A stretch of 64,000 bases of DNA from Stenotrophomonas maltophilia (GCF_002799245.1 NZ_NEQV01000001.1:1109000-1172999); one strand, 5' to 3'. Shown: positions 33,821 to 43,290, numbered from the stretch's first letter. Made by a program: numbers and translations. Notes: generated by a model not told the origin, from the letters alone.

Positions 33821-35069
33821 GGCTGCGCTCCTTGTGCGACTGCGGCAGGGTCATGGTCGCGGCCACGCCGCTGGGGAAGTTGGCGACGATCGCCACGCCG
33901 GCCTGCTCACCGCAGGTCAGGCGCAGGCGCTCGCGCAGGTTCTTCAGGCCGATGCCGGTACCGCTGGTGCCCTGGCCGAAGCCGAGCCCATCGTCGGCCA
34001 CGGTCACCGTCACATGGTCATCGAAACCGCGCGCCAGGATCCAGATCGTGCCACCGCCGGGCTTGGGTTCCAGGCCGTGCTTGATCGCGTTTTCCACCAG
34101 CGTCTGCAGTGCCATCGCCGGCAGGTGCACGCCATGCAGCTCGTTGGGGACCTGCACTTCCACCGCCAGGCGTGCACCCATGCGGATGCGCAGGATTTCC
34201 AGGTAGGCGCGGGTGCGATCCAGCTCCACACCCAGTGTCGATACCGATTCGTCCACCTGCGGCAACGAGCTGCGCAGGTACTGGATGAGGTGGCCGAGCA
34301 TCTGCTCGGCACGCGCCGGATCGGTGCGGGTCAGTACCTGCGCGTTGGCCAGCGTGTTGTAGAGGAAGTGCGGTTCCACCTGCGCATGCAGCAGGTTCAG
34401 GCGCGCCACCGACAGTTCCTTTTCCACCTGGGTCTGTTCGGCCGCGGCCTGTTCGTCACGGCGCTGGTCGGCAACGCGGCGGCTGATCGCACGGGTGACC
34501 GCCTCGGCGTTCTCGTAGTTGCTGCCCTCGTCCAGCGCCAGCAGGTCGGCCCACCAGCCGGCATCGGGTTCGAACAGCAGGGTAACGGTGCTGGTGCCCT
34601 GCCCCGGCGTGACCGTGGCCAGCACGCTGTTGCGCTTGATCGCCAGCCGCGCCGGCAGGTTCCAGCGCGACGGCTGGCGACCATTCCAGAGGTCGACCCG
34701 GCGAACATAGGCGCGCACCTGCAGGCTGCCGGCCGAGCTTTCCACATCCTCGACACGCGGCAACTCCGCGATCGCCGCTTCCACCACGGCGTAGGCCTGG
34801 CCGGCATCCATCGGCAGTTCCACCTGGCGGCGCTGGCGCCCGGACAGCGTGGTCGAATCGAGCCGGCCAGCGACCAGCCAGACCCGTCGTATATGGGTGA
34901 TCGCGCTGCCCAGCGCGGAGATCATCAGGAACATCGCCAGCAGGCCGAAGACCCAGCCCGGGCCATCGTTCATGCCGCTGAAGATGCCGCTCCAGACCAT
35001 GCCGGCTACAACCAGCGCGGCGGCCCAGGCCAGCAAGTGACGGATCAGGAGAGAGAGGCTGGCGAACAC
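33810..35069 (-). CDS. LytS/AlgZ-type sensor histidine kinase
   Basis: A 419-residue membrane kinase. Two hydrophobic segments (LLAWAAALVVAGMVWSGIF and VFGLLAMFLMISALGSAITH) are followed by a cytoplasmic region of about 150 residues. Then comes the His-kinase domain with LLHAQVEPHFLYNTLANAQ (phospho-His), and an ATPase domain with LVENAIKHGLEPK and GIGLKNLRERL. No ATG lies before the first helix; I chose the GTG at 35069 (VFASLSLLIRHLL). It pairs with the LytTR regulator it overlaps. Confidence 0.88.
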   Translation of the reverse strand: MFASLSLLIRHLLAWAAALVVAGMVWSGIFSGMNDGPGWVFGLLAMFLMISALGSAITHIRRVWLVAGRLDSTTLSGRQRRQVELPMDAGQAYAVVEAAIAELPRVEDVESSAGSLQVRAYVRRVDLWNGRQPSRWNLPARLAIKRNSVLATVTPGQGTSTVTLLFEPDAGWWADLLALDEGSNYENAEAVTRAISRRVADQRRDEQAAAEQTQVEKELSVARLNLLHAQVEPHFLYNTLANAQVLTRTDPARAEQMLGHLIQYLRSSLPQVDESVSTLGVELDRTRAYLEILRIRMGARLAVEVQVPNELHGVHLPAMALQTLVENAIKHGLEPKPGGGTIWILARGFDDHVTVTVADDGLGFGQGTSGTGIGLKNLRERLRLTCGEQAGVAIVANFPSGVAATMTLPQSHKERSHAA

Positions 35070-35175
35070 GGCGGCGCCTTGGAGGAAGGGGGTGAGCCGA
35101 GCATAGGGCGGCCCGCCGGGCAAACAAGCGGGCTGCGACGAAGGGCCGGAAAGCGGGGATGGAATCGGTTCTGGT

Positions 35176-35248
35176 CGTGCCGGCCGCTGACCGGCTCCCC
35201 GATACCCCGGCAAGCATCACAGGGGTGCCGGCCAGCGGCCGGCACTAC
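35176..35248. repeat. SMAG dimer, GTAGTGCCGGCC type
   Basis: A degenerate plus-strand unit (GTCGTGCCGGCCGCTGACC, from 35176) faces a good minus-strand copy ending GGCCGGCACTAC at 35248. It lies between the kinase gene and the M28 peptidase gene on the same strand. Confidence 0.8.
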
Positions 35249-35281
35249 CCGGGAGGCGCCGGGCGAACCCGGCGCATTCCC

Positions 35282-36931
35282 TTACTTGCGCTGGTCGGCG
35301 CTGGCGTCACGCACGGCGCGGAACGACTCGTCCTTGCTCCAGTTCGGCCAGCTGCGCGAGTTGGCCAGCTGGTTGCCCAGCGTGTACAGCACTTCCAGGT
35401 CGCGGGCAGCACCGGCGAACACCCAGTCCGGCTGCCACTCATCGCCCTGCTGGTGATAGCGCTTGGCGGTGTAGTCCTCGGAGGCCTTCTTGCCTGCGGC
35501 CACGCCACCATCCACCCAGTCCTGGCCGGCCGACCAGGACAGCGCCGGCACGCCACGCTTGGCGAACGGGAAGTGATCGGAGCGGAAGAACAGGCCCGCT
35601 TCCGGTTTCGGGTCCGGCGTGTAGCGGATATCCCAGCCCTTGGCCACATCCTTCAGCTGGTCCAGCAGCTCGAAGCGCGCGGCACCGTAGATGCCGAAGT
35701 CACGCGACGGGCCGAACGGCGCCATGCCGTCCATGTTGATCACCGCCACGGTCTTTTCCAGCGGATACAGCGGATGGGTGGCGTAGTACTCCGAACCCAG
35801 CAGGCCCTTTTCCTCGGCGGTGACCGCCAGGAACAGCAGCGAACGCTGCGGGCGCTTTTCCTTGGCGAAGCCACGCGCCAGCTCGATCAGCGAGGCGGTA
35901 CCACTGGCGTTGTCCAGCGCGCCGTTGAAGATGCGGTCGCCACGCGCGTCCGGCTCACCCACGCCGATGTGGTCCCAGTGCGCGCTGTAGATGATCGTCT
36001 CGTCCGGGTGGCGGCTGCCTTCCAGGCGTGCGGCCACGTTGTGCGAGGTGATCACCTCGGTCTTCACCGCGTACTTCGCGTCCAGGCTGGCGCCGGTCAG
36101 CGGCACCGGGGTGAAGTCGCGCTGCTGCGCCTTTTTCTTCAGCGCCTCGAAGTCCTGCCCGGCCGAGCGGAACAGCTCCACCGCCAGGTCGCGCTGGATC
36201 CAGCCTTCCAGCAGCGGGTGGCTTTCTGCCGGGTTGTCGCGCACCACATCGAACATGGTGTTGGTGTTGGAGCCGGCCACGGTGGCCCAGCCGTACGATG
36301 CCGGTGCGGTCTCGTGCACGATCAGCACGCCCAGCGCACCCTGGCGGGCGCCTTCCTCGTACTTGTAGGTCCAACGGCCGTAATAGGTCATGCCCTTGCC
36401 GTCGAAATCGCCCTGGCCGGTTTCGAAGTCCGGGTCGTTGATCAGCACGACGGCGATCTTGCCCTTCAGGTCCACGCCCTTGAAGTCGTCCCAGTTGCGC
36501 TCCGGGGCCTTCACGCCGTAGCCGAGGAACACCAGCGGCGCCTTGCTGATGTCGACGTTGCTGGCGCCGTTCATGGCGGCGCGCACGGCGATCTGCTTGC
36601 CCTGCTCCAGCGCAACGGTCTTGCCACCCTGGTGCAGCGCCAGCTGCGGTGCGCCAACGATGTCACCCTTGCGCAGCGGCACGGCCTGGGTCCACAGGCG
36701 CTTGCCGTCCTTGAGGTCACCGCCGGGCTGCAGGCCGGCGTCGGCGAACTGCTTGCTGAGGTAGGCGATGGTCTTCTCTTCGCCGGCGGTGGCCGGCGAA
36801 CGGCCTTCGTAGGCGTCGGACGCCAGTTCCTTGACGTCGGCGGAGATCCGCGCGCCATCGAATTTCGGGGTGGCCGCCATCAGTGCGCTCGACACCGACA
36901 GGGCCAGCACGCCCAGTACCACTCGTTTCAT
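35282..36931 (-). CDS. exported M28-family zinc aminopeptidase with PA-type insert
   Basis: A 549-residue protein with a signal peptide (MKRVVLGVLALSVSSALMAA). A protease-associated domain (residues about 130-270, APLVFLGYGVKAPERNWDDF) is inserted before the catalytic core. Metal ligands are visible in IIYSAHWDHIG, FNGALDNASGTASLIE, AVTAEEKGLLGSEYY, INMDGMAPFG and FRSDHFPFAKRGVP. It probably removes N-terminal residues from peptides in the periplasm or outside. An AGAGAG site precedes the ATG. Regulation is not evident. Confidence 0.94.
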   Translation of the reverse strand: MKRVVLGVLALSVSSALMAATPKFDGARISADVKELASDAYEGRSPATAGEEKTIAYLSKQFADAGLQPGGDLKDGKRLWTQAVPLRKGDIVGAPQLALHQGGKTVALEQGKQIAVRAAMNGASNVDISKAPLVFLGYGVKAPERNWDDFKGVDLKGKIAVVLINDPDFETGQGDFDGKGMTYYGRWTYKYEEGARQGALGVLIVHETAPASYGWATVAGSNTNTMFDVVRDNPAESHPLLEGWIQRDLAVELFRSAGQDFEALKKKAQQRDFTPVPLTGASLDAKYAVKTEVITSHNVAARLEGSRHPDETIIYSAHWDHIGVGEPDARGDRIFNGALDNASGTASLIELARGFAKEKRPQRSLLFLAVTAEEKGLLGSEYYATHPLYPLEKTVAVINMDGMAPFGPSRDFGIYGAARFELLDQLKDVAKGWDIRYTPDPKPEAGLFFRSDHFPFAKRGVPALSWSAGQDWVDGGVAAGKKASEDYTAKRYHQQGDEWQPDWVFAGAARDLEVLYTLGNQLANSRSWPNWSKDESFRAVRDASADQRK

Positions 36932-37055
36932 TGCTCTCTCCAGCAGGGAAATCCTTCTGGAGTGTAATGGGATTCGGCAGGGCTGCGCCCTGCACCCGCC
37001 GAAGCCAGGGCAACAGCAACAGCAGATGCTGACACTCCGTGGGATGGCGGGGTGG

Positions 37056-37113
37056 GTAGGTGTCGACCTTGGTCGACACGCCCCTCTTGGTAGGTGTCGA
37101 CCTTGGTCGACAC
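37056..37113. repeat. two direct SMAG copies, GTAGGTGTCGACC type
   Basis: Two identical GTAGGTGTCGACC-TTGGTCGACAC units begin at 37056 and 37090, in the same orientation and 34 bp apart. They lie upstream of the M28 peptidase start and downstream of the next lipoprotein gene. Confidence 0.88.
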
Positions 37114-37128
37114 GGACGGAAACAAGAA

Positions 37129-37169
37129 GGGGTCAGATCCCCTTCCCTGCGGGAAAGGTCTCTGACCCC
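37129..37169. repeat. GGGGTCAGA-family palindrome
   Basis: A 41-bp palindrome, GGGGTCAGATCCCCTTCCC to GGGAAAGGTCTCTGACCCC, with two mismatches. It is 22 bp beyond the stop of the minus-strand lipoprotein gene that ends the four-gene exported cluster. Confidence 0.8.
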
Positions 37170-37191
37170 ATCCATGTATTGCTTGAGCGTA

Positions 37192-38841
37192 TTACCAGTT
37201 CGGGTCTTCGGCCGGGGCGGCAGCAGGCTTGGGCTTCGGCTTGGCGGCCGGGCGGGCGGCGGGAGCGGCCGAGGCCGTCGCACCGGCAGCCGCCGCAGCC
37301 GGCTTGCTGCCCAGCTTCTGGCGCAGTTCGATCTGGCCCGGACGGAAGCCCCCACGCATCGCGTCGACGCCGTCTTCGATGGTGCCGTAGGAGGTCTGCG
37401 CAGCGACGCGGTCGATGCGGATGGTGCAGCACGGATGTTCGCTGCGGCCCAGCGAACGGCCGGTCTGCGGGTCTTTCAGTTCCTCGCCCAGGCGCACGGC
37501 CTGCCAGCGCTGGCCGGCCTGCACGGTGTCACCGCCCTGGCTCAGCACCACCTGGTCACCGTCCACCGAAACCACCGACACGGGGAACAGCGTGGTGACG
37601 ATGGTGGTACCGATCTGGCCGGACAGCGACTCCATCATCGCCGCGGCCATGTTGCGGCCGTTGACCACGCGCGGCAGGGTGCTGGGGCCGGTCGAGGCCA
37701 GCTGGTGGTCGAAGCTGTCGGACATCACCACCTGGCCGGTGGTGGCGTTGATCAGGCGCAGGGTGATGCGGCCGCCACCAGAGTAGGAGGTCACCTGGCG
37801 GTCGGACATGCGCAGGTTGCGCACGCTGCGCGGATACTCGAAACGCTCGATGGTCGGGATCAGGATCAGGTCGGTCGCCAGCTGCTGGCCAACGCGCGCG
37901 GTGTCCTGCAGGCGCACGTTGCCACTGTTGATGTGGTCGATCTCGGCCTGCAGTTCGTCGCCGAACTCGCGGTCCAGCACGATGAAGCGCTGGGTCTGGG
38001 TCAGCGTATCGGACAGGCGCGCGCGGATCGCGTCGGCCACGTCATCGGCACTGACGCGGCCATCGCCGACGGCATAGCTGCCAGCCTTGGTGCGCGGCAA
38101 CGCGACCACGATCTTCGGCTTGCCCTGCTCGTCCGGAGCGCGGTACTGGGCGATCTGCGCACGCACGCGCACCTTCCAGTAGCTGCGCATGCTGCGATGG
38201 GTCACGTCGGAATCGAACGAGCTTGCGCCACGCTTGGCATCGACGCTGACCTTCTCGTCGTAGCTTTCCTTGACGCTGGCAGAGCCACCCGCGCCCTTGG
38301 CCGTGGCTTCGCCGGAGGCGCTGGCAGACGCCGAGCCCTTGAAGCTCCAGCCTTCATCGCTGGCGCGCACGCGGGCGATGGTTTCTTCGTCCAGCTGCCG
38401 CACTTCGTCCTGCGACAGGATTTCATAGCCCAGCACCGCGCCCTGCGAGCCGGCGATCATCTGCTGGGTGAACGCGTCGGCGCGGATATCGCCGACGTGT
38501 TCGTCATCCACATCCACATGCAGGCCTGCACGCAGGCTCTGCATCTGGCTGGCCACGCGTACGCCATTGACCTGCGCCACCGCCGACTGCAGTGCCGCCA
38601 GCACCGCCAGTTCCGGGGTGCTGCCGATGCCGTCGGCCTCGCGCGCAACCTGGGTGGTGCCGCCGAAATCCGGCGTGCCACGCAGCGGCGCTGCTTCCAC
38701 TGGCGCATTGCTGGCCAGTGCACTGGTTGCCTTGTCCTTGGCGGGTGTGGGCGCATCGGCAGCCGGGGTGTCCTGCTTGCCACAGGCTGCAAGCAGCACC
38801 GTGGCCAGGCCCAGGCCGATCAAACGGGAGGTCGTACGCAT
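37192..38841 (-). CDS. large lipoprotein with CsgG/FlgT-like regions
   Basis: A 549-residue lipoprotein (lipobox LLAAC, Cys20), last gene of a four-gene exported cluster. After a Gly/Ser/Ala-rich stretch (residues about 165-190), the middle part (ADDVADAIRARLSDTLTQTQ, RFIVLDREFGDELQAEI, VGQQLATDLILIPTIERFEY) resembles the TolB/CsgG-like fold. The region after VVSVDGDQVVLSQGGDTVQA resembles the C-terminal domain of FlgT. The tail is Ala/Pro/Lys-rich. These assignments are by eye. It may be an outer-membrane assembly partner. It starts 16 bp after the preceding gene. Confidence 0.75.
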   Translation of the reverse strand: MRTTSRLIGLGLATVLLAACGKQDTPAADAPTPAKDKATSALASNAPVEAAPLRGTPDFGGTTQVAREADGIGSTPELAVLAALQSAVAQVNGVRVASQMQSLRAGLHVDVDDEHVGDIRADAFTQQMIAGSQGAVLGYEILSQDEVRQLDEETIARVRASDEGWSFKGSASASASGEATAKGAGGSASVKESYDEKVSVDAKRGASSFDSDVTHRSMRSYWKVRVRAQIAQYRAPDEQGKPKIVVALPRTKAGSYAVGDGRVSADDVADAIRARLSDTLTQTQRFIVLDREFGDELQAEIDHINSGNVRLQDTARVGQQLATDLILIPTIERFEYPRSVRNLRMSDRQVTSYSGGGRITLRLINATTGQVVMSDSFDHQLASTGPSTLPRVVNGRNMAAAMMESLSGQIGTTIVTTLFPVSVVSVDGDQVVLSQGGDTVQAGQRWQAVRLGEELKDPQTGRSLGRSEHPCCTIRIDRVAAQTSYGTIEDGVDAMRGGFRPGQIELRQKLGSKPAAAAAGATASAAPAARPAAKPKPKPAAAPAEDPNW

Positions 38842-38857
38842 GGGGATTCGCCTCGGA

Positions 38858-39544
38858 TCAGTTCATCTTGTCCAGCTGGCCCAGCATCGAGTCGGCGTTG
38901 GACGGCACCTTCACCTTGCTCTTCTTGGCGAAGGTGACGGCCGACTTGGTCGAACCGTACAGGCCCTGGATGAAGCCCGGCGATTCCTTGGCCACCCATG
39001 CACCGGCGGCCAGCTTGCGGCCGACGGTGGCCATCTGGGTCGCGCCCAGGTTCTTCATGCCGGCGGTGAAGTTGCTGGCTTCGCCACCCAGCTTCTGCGC
39101 TTCGGCCGCCGAGGACAGCAGCGAGACCAGGCCTTCGGCGTAGTGCTGCTTGGATTCAGCGTTCAGCTCCGGCTGCGCGGCCTGGCGCTCGTCGATCGCG
39201 GCCTGGGCGGCTTCGCTGACCGACACCGACTTCTTCATCGCATCGACGCTGACCGAACCCGACGACAGCGCCTGGCGCTCGGCTTCCAGCAGCTGCACCT
39301 GCTCGGCCAGGCCGAAGGCACGGGCGAACGAGGTCTGGGCCTGCAGCGAGTTCGACTGCGAGCTGACGAAACGGCGCACCAGCGCTTCCTGCGCGGCTTC
39401 GTTCGGGGCAGCGGCGCTGGAAGTGCTGCTGGAGGTGCTGCTGGAGGCACCCGTCAGGTCCTTCAGCTTGCCCAGGCCTGCATGGGCCGGCATCGACAGG
39501 GTGGCGGCCGCGATGGCCAGGACAAGAGCGGTATTGCGGATCAT
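38858..39544 (-). CDS. exported helical protein of the envelope cluster
   Basis: A 228-residue protein with a signal peptide (MIRNTALVLAIAAATLSMPA, cleavage after HA). The mature chain begins with a Ser/Thr-rich segment (LTGASSSTSSSTSSAAA) and is then mainly helical, with many Gln, Ala and Ser residues (FVSSQSNSLQAQTSFARAFG). No family is recognised. AAAGGA precedes the ATG. It lies between the FlgT/CsgG-like proteins, suggesting a periplasmic partner. Confidence 0.72.
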   Translation of the reverse strand: MIRNTALVLAIAAATLSMPAHAGLGKLKDLTGASSSTSSSTSSAAAPNEAAQEALVRRFVSSQSNSLQAQTSFARAFGLAEQVQLLEAERQALSSGSVSVDAMKKSVSVSEAAQAAIDERQAAQPELNAESKQHYAEGLVSLLSSAAEAQKLGGEASNFTAGMKNLGATQMATVGRKLAAGAWVAKESPGFIQGLYGSTKSAVTFAKKSKVKVPSNADSMLGQLDKMN

Positions 39545-39597
39545 GTGAGAGTCCTTTGGGAGAGACGGCCGCGGTGCGGCACGTGGAAACACGGGGG

Positions 39598-39621
39598 TGG
39601 CGCCGGGCCATGCCCGGCGGG
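39598..39621. repeat. degenerate SMAG stem inside the envelope operon
   Basis: TGGCGCCGGGCCATGCCCGG lacks the GTAG head but keeps the GCCGGGC-CAT-GCCCGGC stem. It lies between two genes of the same strand and could modulate mRNA processing there. Confidence 0.6.
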
Positions 39622-39633
39622 AACGGCCAGGGA

Positions 39634-40734
39634 TCAGCGGACCGCCTTGACGTTCAGTTCGTTGATCATCTGCTGGGCAGCCTTCTCGGCAGCCAGCTGC
39701 AGGGCATTGGTACGTGCCACGGTTTCATTCGGACCGGTGCCGGAGAACTGCACCGGGCCGACCGACGACACCGTGCGCGGGAAACGACCGGTCACGTCCA
39801 GCACCTTGCCGGTGACGGTGACGAACACGCGGGTGTTGCCACTGGCCGGATCGCGGTCGCGCATGCCGACGTCGAGGGTGCCGACGGCGATGTACGGAAT
39901 GTTGGCCGCACGGATGCCGTTGGCGGTGTCACGCAGCGTGGCCGGGGCCAGGTCGTTGCCGGTGCTGAAGTCCTTGCGGATGCGCTCGATGCTGAGCAGG
40001 CCGCGCGACTCGCCTTCCACGTATTCGGCTTCAACCACTTCGTAGCCGGCGGCACTGAAGGCACCGGTCATCGCGGTGTTGACCTCGGCGGCGTTGGCCA
40101 CCTTCCAGGTGATGTTGTCGGCACGTGCGGTGGTGCTGCCGCCACTGGTGACCGACACCGAGCCGTTCTGGTTGATGCTGCCGTTGGTGCTGACCGAGTT
40201 GCCGCGGAAGCTGTCGCCTTCACGGGTGTTCTCGCTGTAGCTGCTGCTGGCGTCGACGCGACGGTATTCCTTGTCCTGGAACGACTGCACGGTGTCCTGC
40301 GAGCGTGCCATGAACAGGAACGTCAGCAGCGAGCGCTGCGCGGCGGTGGCGCCGGCAACGGCCGAACCCGCATCCAGCTTGGTCTGCAGCAGGGTGGTGT
40401 TGATCTCGGCGCGGACGGTGACGCTGTAGGTCTTGGCCTTCTTGTCTTCGGTGTCCGACAGCTGCACCGCGCTGAGCACGTAGCGGTCGATCTCGCCGAT
40501 GAACTCGGCGCGGCGCGCTTCGAACAGGCGCAGCTTGGCCGCACCGGTTTCGGCGATGTACGCCTCAAGTGCATTGACCTTGGCCTTGTTCAGGGCCTGG
40601 GCGCGGGTGTCGGCACTCAGGCGCAGGCCGTAGCTGGCCGAGCCGGTACCACGCGAACTCGCGGTCTGTGCTGCGACCGGCGAGGCCACCACCAGCGCAA
40701 TGAGGATAAGCAGGATGGTACGCATCAACGACAT
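39634..40734 (-). CDS. exported protein with FlgT N-domain-like start
   Basis: A 366-residue protein with a signal peptide (TILLILIALVVASPVAAQ). The start of the mature chain (GLRLSADTRAQALNKAKVNA, then LEAYIAETG) resembles the N-terminal domain of FlgT and related CsgG-neighbour proteins. A Ser/Gly/Asn-rich stretch (residues about 175-215) precedes a TolB-like second half (GIRAANIPYIAVGTLDVGMR). Two ATGs are possible (40734, 40725); the first has AGGAG ten bases upstream. It overlaps the preceding gene by 10 bp. Confidence 0.75.
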   Translation of the reverse strand: MSLMRTILLILIALVVASPVAAQTASSRGTGSASYGLRLSADTRAQALNKAKVNALEAYIAETGAAKLRLFEARRAEFIGEIDRYVLSAVQLSDTEDKKAKTYSVTVRAEINTTLLQTKLDAGSAVAGATAAQRSLLTFLFMARSQDTVQSFQDKEYRRVDASSSYSENTREGDSFRGNSVSTNGSINQNGSVSVTSGGSTTARADNITWKVANAAEVNTAMTGAFSAAGYEVVEAEYVEGESRGLLSIERIRKDFSTGNDLAPATLRDTANGIRAANIPYIAVGTLDVGMRDRDPASGNTRVFVTVTGKVLDVTGRFPRTVSSVGPVQFSGTGPNETVARTNALQLAAEKAAQQMINELNVKAVR

Positions 40735-41921
40735 GACTTGATCAACTCCTGGAGGGCTTGGGTCTGCTGCTGCAACGGGCGGCCGCCCGGCTTCTGTTCG
40801 TCCAGCCAGGCGCGCGAATCGGCACGCTTGGCAGCGGCGCCGGCGAAGGCGTCGAAGCCGGCCAGCAGGGTTTCGTAGCTGGCCGACCACTGGTCAACCT
40901 GCCACTGCGTGACCGGCACCACCTTGGTGGCACCCTTGCGCAGCGGCTGTTCGAAATAGACCTTGCCCGAGAACGGTTCGGTCACCCTGGCGGTGAAGAA
41001 GGCGCCGAACAGCATCGTCTTCATCGCCGGGGTTTCCTCGATCACGCCGTTCTTCAGTGCATCGACCTGCAGGTTGATGACGTAGTCGGGTTCGGGAATC
41101 TTCAGCTGGTAGACCTTGCCGTCGGCAAAGCGGGCGGCCATCGCACCGCCGATCGCCTGGCCCGAGGCCGGCGGCAGCAGGCCGACGCCGGTGTTGGACG
41201 ACAGCGTCTTGGACAGCTCATGGGCCAGGGTGGCGCGCAGCGGCGCTTCCCACTTCGGGTCGGGCAGCTTGGCGCGCACCGCGTCGGACAGGGTCACCCC
41301 GCCCACCTGCAGGCGGCGCACGGCGGCGTCGGGCAGCCTGGCCTGTGCCAGGCTGCCCGCGAGTACCTGCGACAGGCTGGTATCGGCGCCGCCGTACAGC
41401 AGGTCGGCGACGATCGCGTCGATATCGTCGTTGTCAGGACGGTAATCCTGCACGTCGATACGCTGCAGGGTGAGCGGATAGGAGGCAATCACCTGGCGCT
41501 CGCGGAAGTCGAAGAACAGCGCCTGCAGCGCAACTTCCACCAGCACCTTGTACTGGCCACCGATCGGCTCGACCGAGACCAGTTCGCGGTCCAGTGCAGC
41601 GGCCAGTACGGTGGCGCTGGTGGTGCCGTCGAGCATCGCCACCGGCTGGTCGATCAGCTCCAGATGGGCTGGTGCGCGGCGCTTGAGCGACTGCGCCAGT
41701 ACCTGGTTCAACGGGACCAGGCCACGCCGCTCCAGCACCGCATGCGCATGCGGCGTGGTCGCCTGCACGGCGGCGGCGTCAGCGGTATAGGCAAAACCGG
41801 CCCAATAGGCCTGCTGTGATTTGTCTGCTGCCTGCACGGCCATCGGCCATACGGCCAGGCACAGGGCACAGGCAAGCAGGCGCGCAAAAGCGCGCGATGC
41901 GCTCTTCATCCTTGAATACAT
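40725..41921 (-). CDS. first gene of the exported cluster, function unknown
   Basis: A 398-residue protein with a signal peptide (residues about 10-31, FARLLACALCLAVWPMAVQA). The mature part has alpha/beta character, with YWAGFAYTADAAAVQATTPH and a repeated style of strand-loop segments (YKVLVEVALQALFFDFRERQ). No family is recognised. A GAGGAG site lies 7 bases before the ATG. It overlaps the next gene by 10 bp and starts 106 bp beyond the end of the ECF sigma gene on the same strand. Its promoter is probably in that gap, though read-through is possible. Confidence 0.75.
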   Translation of the reverse strand: MYSRMKSASRAFARLLACALCLAVWPMAVQAADKSQQAYWAGFAYTADAAAVQATTPHAHAVLERRGLVPLNQVLAQSLKRRAPAHLELIDQPVAMLDGTTSATVLAAALDRELVSVEPIGGQYKVLVEVALQALFFDFRERQVIASYPLTLQRIDVQDYRPDNDDIDAIVADLLYGGADTSLSQVLAGSLAQARLPDAAVRRLQVGGVTLSDAVRAKLPDPKWEAPLRATLAHELSKTLSSNTGVGLLPPASGQAIGGAMAARFADGKVYQLKIPEPDYVINLQVDALKNGVIEETPAMKTMLFGAFFTARVTEPFSGKVYFEQPLRKGATKVVPVTQWQVDQWSASYETLLAGFDAFAGAAAKRADSRAWLDEQKPGGRPLQQQTQALQELIKSCR

Positions 41922-42027
41922 CCAACCGCTCCTCGGTCAATACGCACGGATCGCAGACACTCATGCGTCCGCTGGGCGCGAAACATAGCCGCTCACGGGC
42001 CCGCCGACAAGTGCTGCGCTTGTCGGT

Positions 42028-43290
42028 TCACTCCGCGGGGGGCAGACCGGCCCGCTTCCGCAGCAGCCCACGCTCTGCCTGGTTCTGGCTGAGCCGCGCG
42101 GCCTCGGCAAAGGCAACACGCGCGTCCTGCTCACGTCCCAGTGCCTGCAGCAGCTCGCCACGCACCACCTGCAGCGGCGCGTAGTCGCGCAGGCGCGGAT
42201 CGACCAGCAGCGGCTGCAGTTGCGCCCAGGCGGCAAAAGGGCCTTCACTGCGCAGGATCGCCACCACGCGATTCAATGCCACCACCGGTGAAGGTTGCAC
42301 ATGCAGCAGCTGTGTATAGAGCGCCGCAATACGCGGCCAATCGGTGGCGTCGGCGCGACGCGCGGCCGCATGGCAGGCGGCGATGCGCGCCTGCAGCACA
42401 TAGGAATCCTGGCCACCACCCGCGGCCAGCGCACGTGCCAGGGCCTGCTGCCCGCGTTCGATCTGAAGCCAGTCCCAGCGCGCACGGTTCTGCTGGTCCA
42501 GCAGCACCGGCACGCCCTGCGCGTCCACCCGTGCCGCTGCGCGCGAGGCCTGCAGTTCCATCAGCGCCAGCAGGCCCAGTACCGGCGGTACCGGCAACCG
42601 ATGCGCCAGGATGCGGGCCAGCCGCAACGCCTCCTCGCACAGCGCCGGGCGCATCCAGTCATCACCGGCGCTGGCCGCATAGCCTTCGTTGAACACCAGA
42701 TAGATCGCCTCCAGCACCGAGCCCAACCGCTCCGGCATCGCGTCCGCGCGCGGCACTTCATAGGGCACCTGCTTCTGCGCCAGGGTGCGCTTGGCCCGCA
42801 CGATGCGCTGGGCGATGGTCGGCTCCGGCTGCAGGAACGCACGCGCAATCTCCACGGTGGTCAGGCCACCGAGCAGGCGCAGGGTCAGCGCCACCCGCGC
42901 ATCGGCCGGCAGCACGGGATGGCAGGCCACGAACATCAGCCGCAACAGGTCATCGCCCAGGTCATCCTCCAGCGCCTGGCTGTCATCCGGTGCCGGCAGC
43001 GCCGCCGGATGCAGTTCCTCGCCCCATTGCGCGTGCTGCTGCGCCACCCGCTGGTGCTGGCGCAGCACATCGATGGCACGGTTGCGCGCGGTGGTCATCA
43101 GCCAGGCTCCGGGATTGTCCGGGATGCCCTGCTCCGGCCAACGCTCCAGCGCGGCCAGCCAGGTGTCCTGGGCCAGCTCCTCGGCACGGCCGACATCGCC
43201 TCCGAGCAGCCGCGCCAGGCGCGCGATCAGCACTGGCGACTCCATCCGCCAGAGGGTTTCCAGACGCTGCGTCAGTGCGGGATCGGGCAT
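42028..43290 (-). CDS. ECF42-type RNA polymerase sigma factor with long C-terminal domain
   Basis: A 420-residue sigma factor, much longer than normal ECF sigmas (about 190). Region 2 is LARLLGGDVGRAEELAQDTW with WLMTTARNRAIDVLRQHQRV. Region 4 is RVALTLRLLGGLTTVEIARA followed by FLQPEPTIAQRIVRAKRTLA. The extra 230 residues (DUF6596-like, helical, with LGLLALMELQASRAAARVDA and VALNRVVAIL) are the TPR-like extension of group ECF42. These sigmas have no anti-sigma and control genes for DGPF/YCII proteins, which are its neighbours here. Confidence 0.93.
   Translation of the reverse strand: MPDPALTQRLETLWRMESPVLIARLARLLGGDVGRAEELAQDTWLAALERWPEQGIPDNPGAWLMTTARNRAIDVLRQHQRVAQQHAQWGEELHPAALPAPDDSQALEDDLGDDLLRLMFVACHPVLPADARVALTLRLLGGLTTVEIARAFLQPEPTIAQRIVRAKRTLAQKQVPYEVPRADAMPERLGSVLEAIYLVFNEGYAASAGDDWMRPALCEEALRLARILAHRLPVPPVLGLLALMELQASRAAARVDAQGVPVLLDQQNRARWDWLQIERGQQALARALAAGGGQDSYVLQARIAACHAAARRADATDWPRIAALYTQLLHVQPSPVVALNRVVAILRSEGPFAAWAQLQPLLVDPRLRDYAPLQVVRGELLQALGREQDARVAFAEAARLSQNQAERGLLRKRAGLPPAE

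Noticed and set aside
37056..37113. TGTCGA in the two SMAG copies as ECF42 -35 elements
   Set aside because: TGTCGA here is part of the SMAG palindrome TGTCGACC...GGTCGACA and lies at no suitable distance from a -10 or a start.
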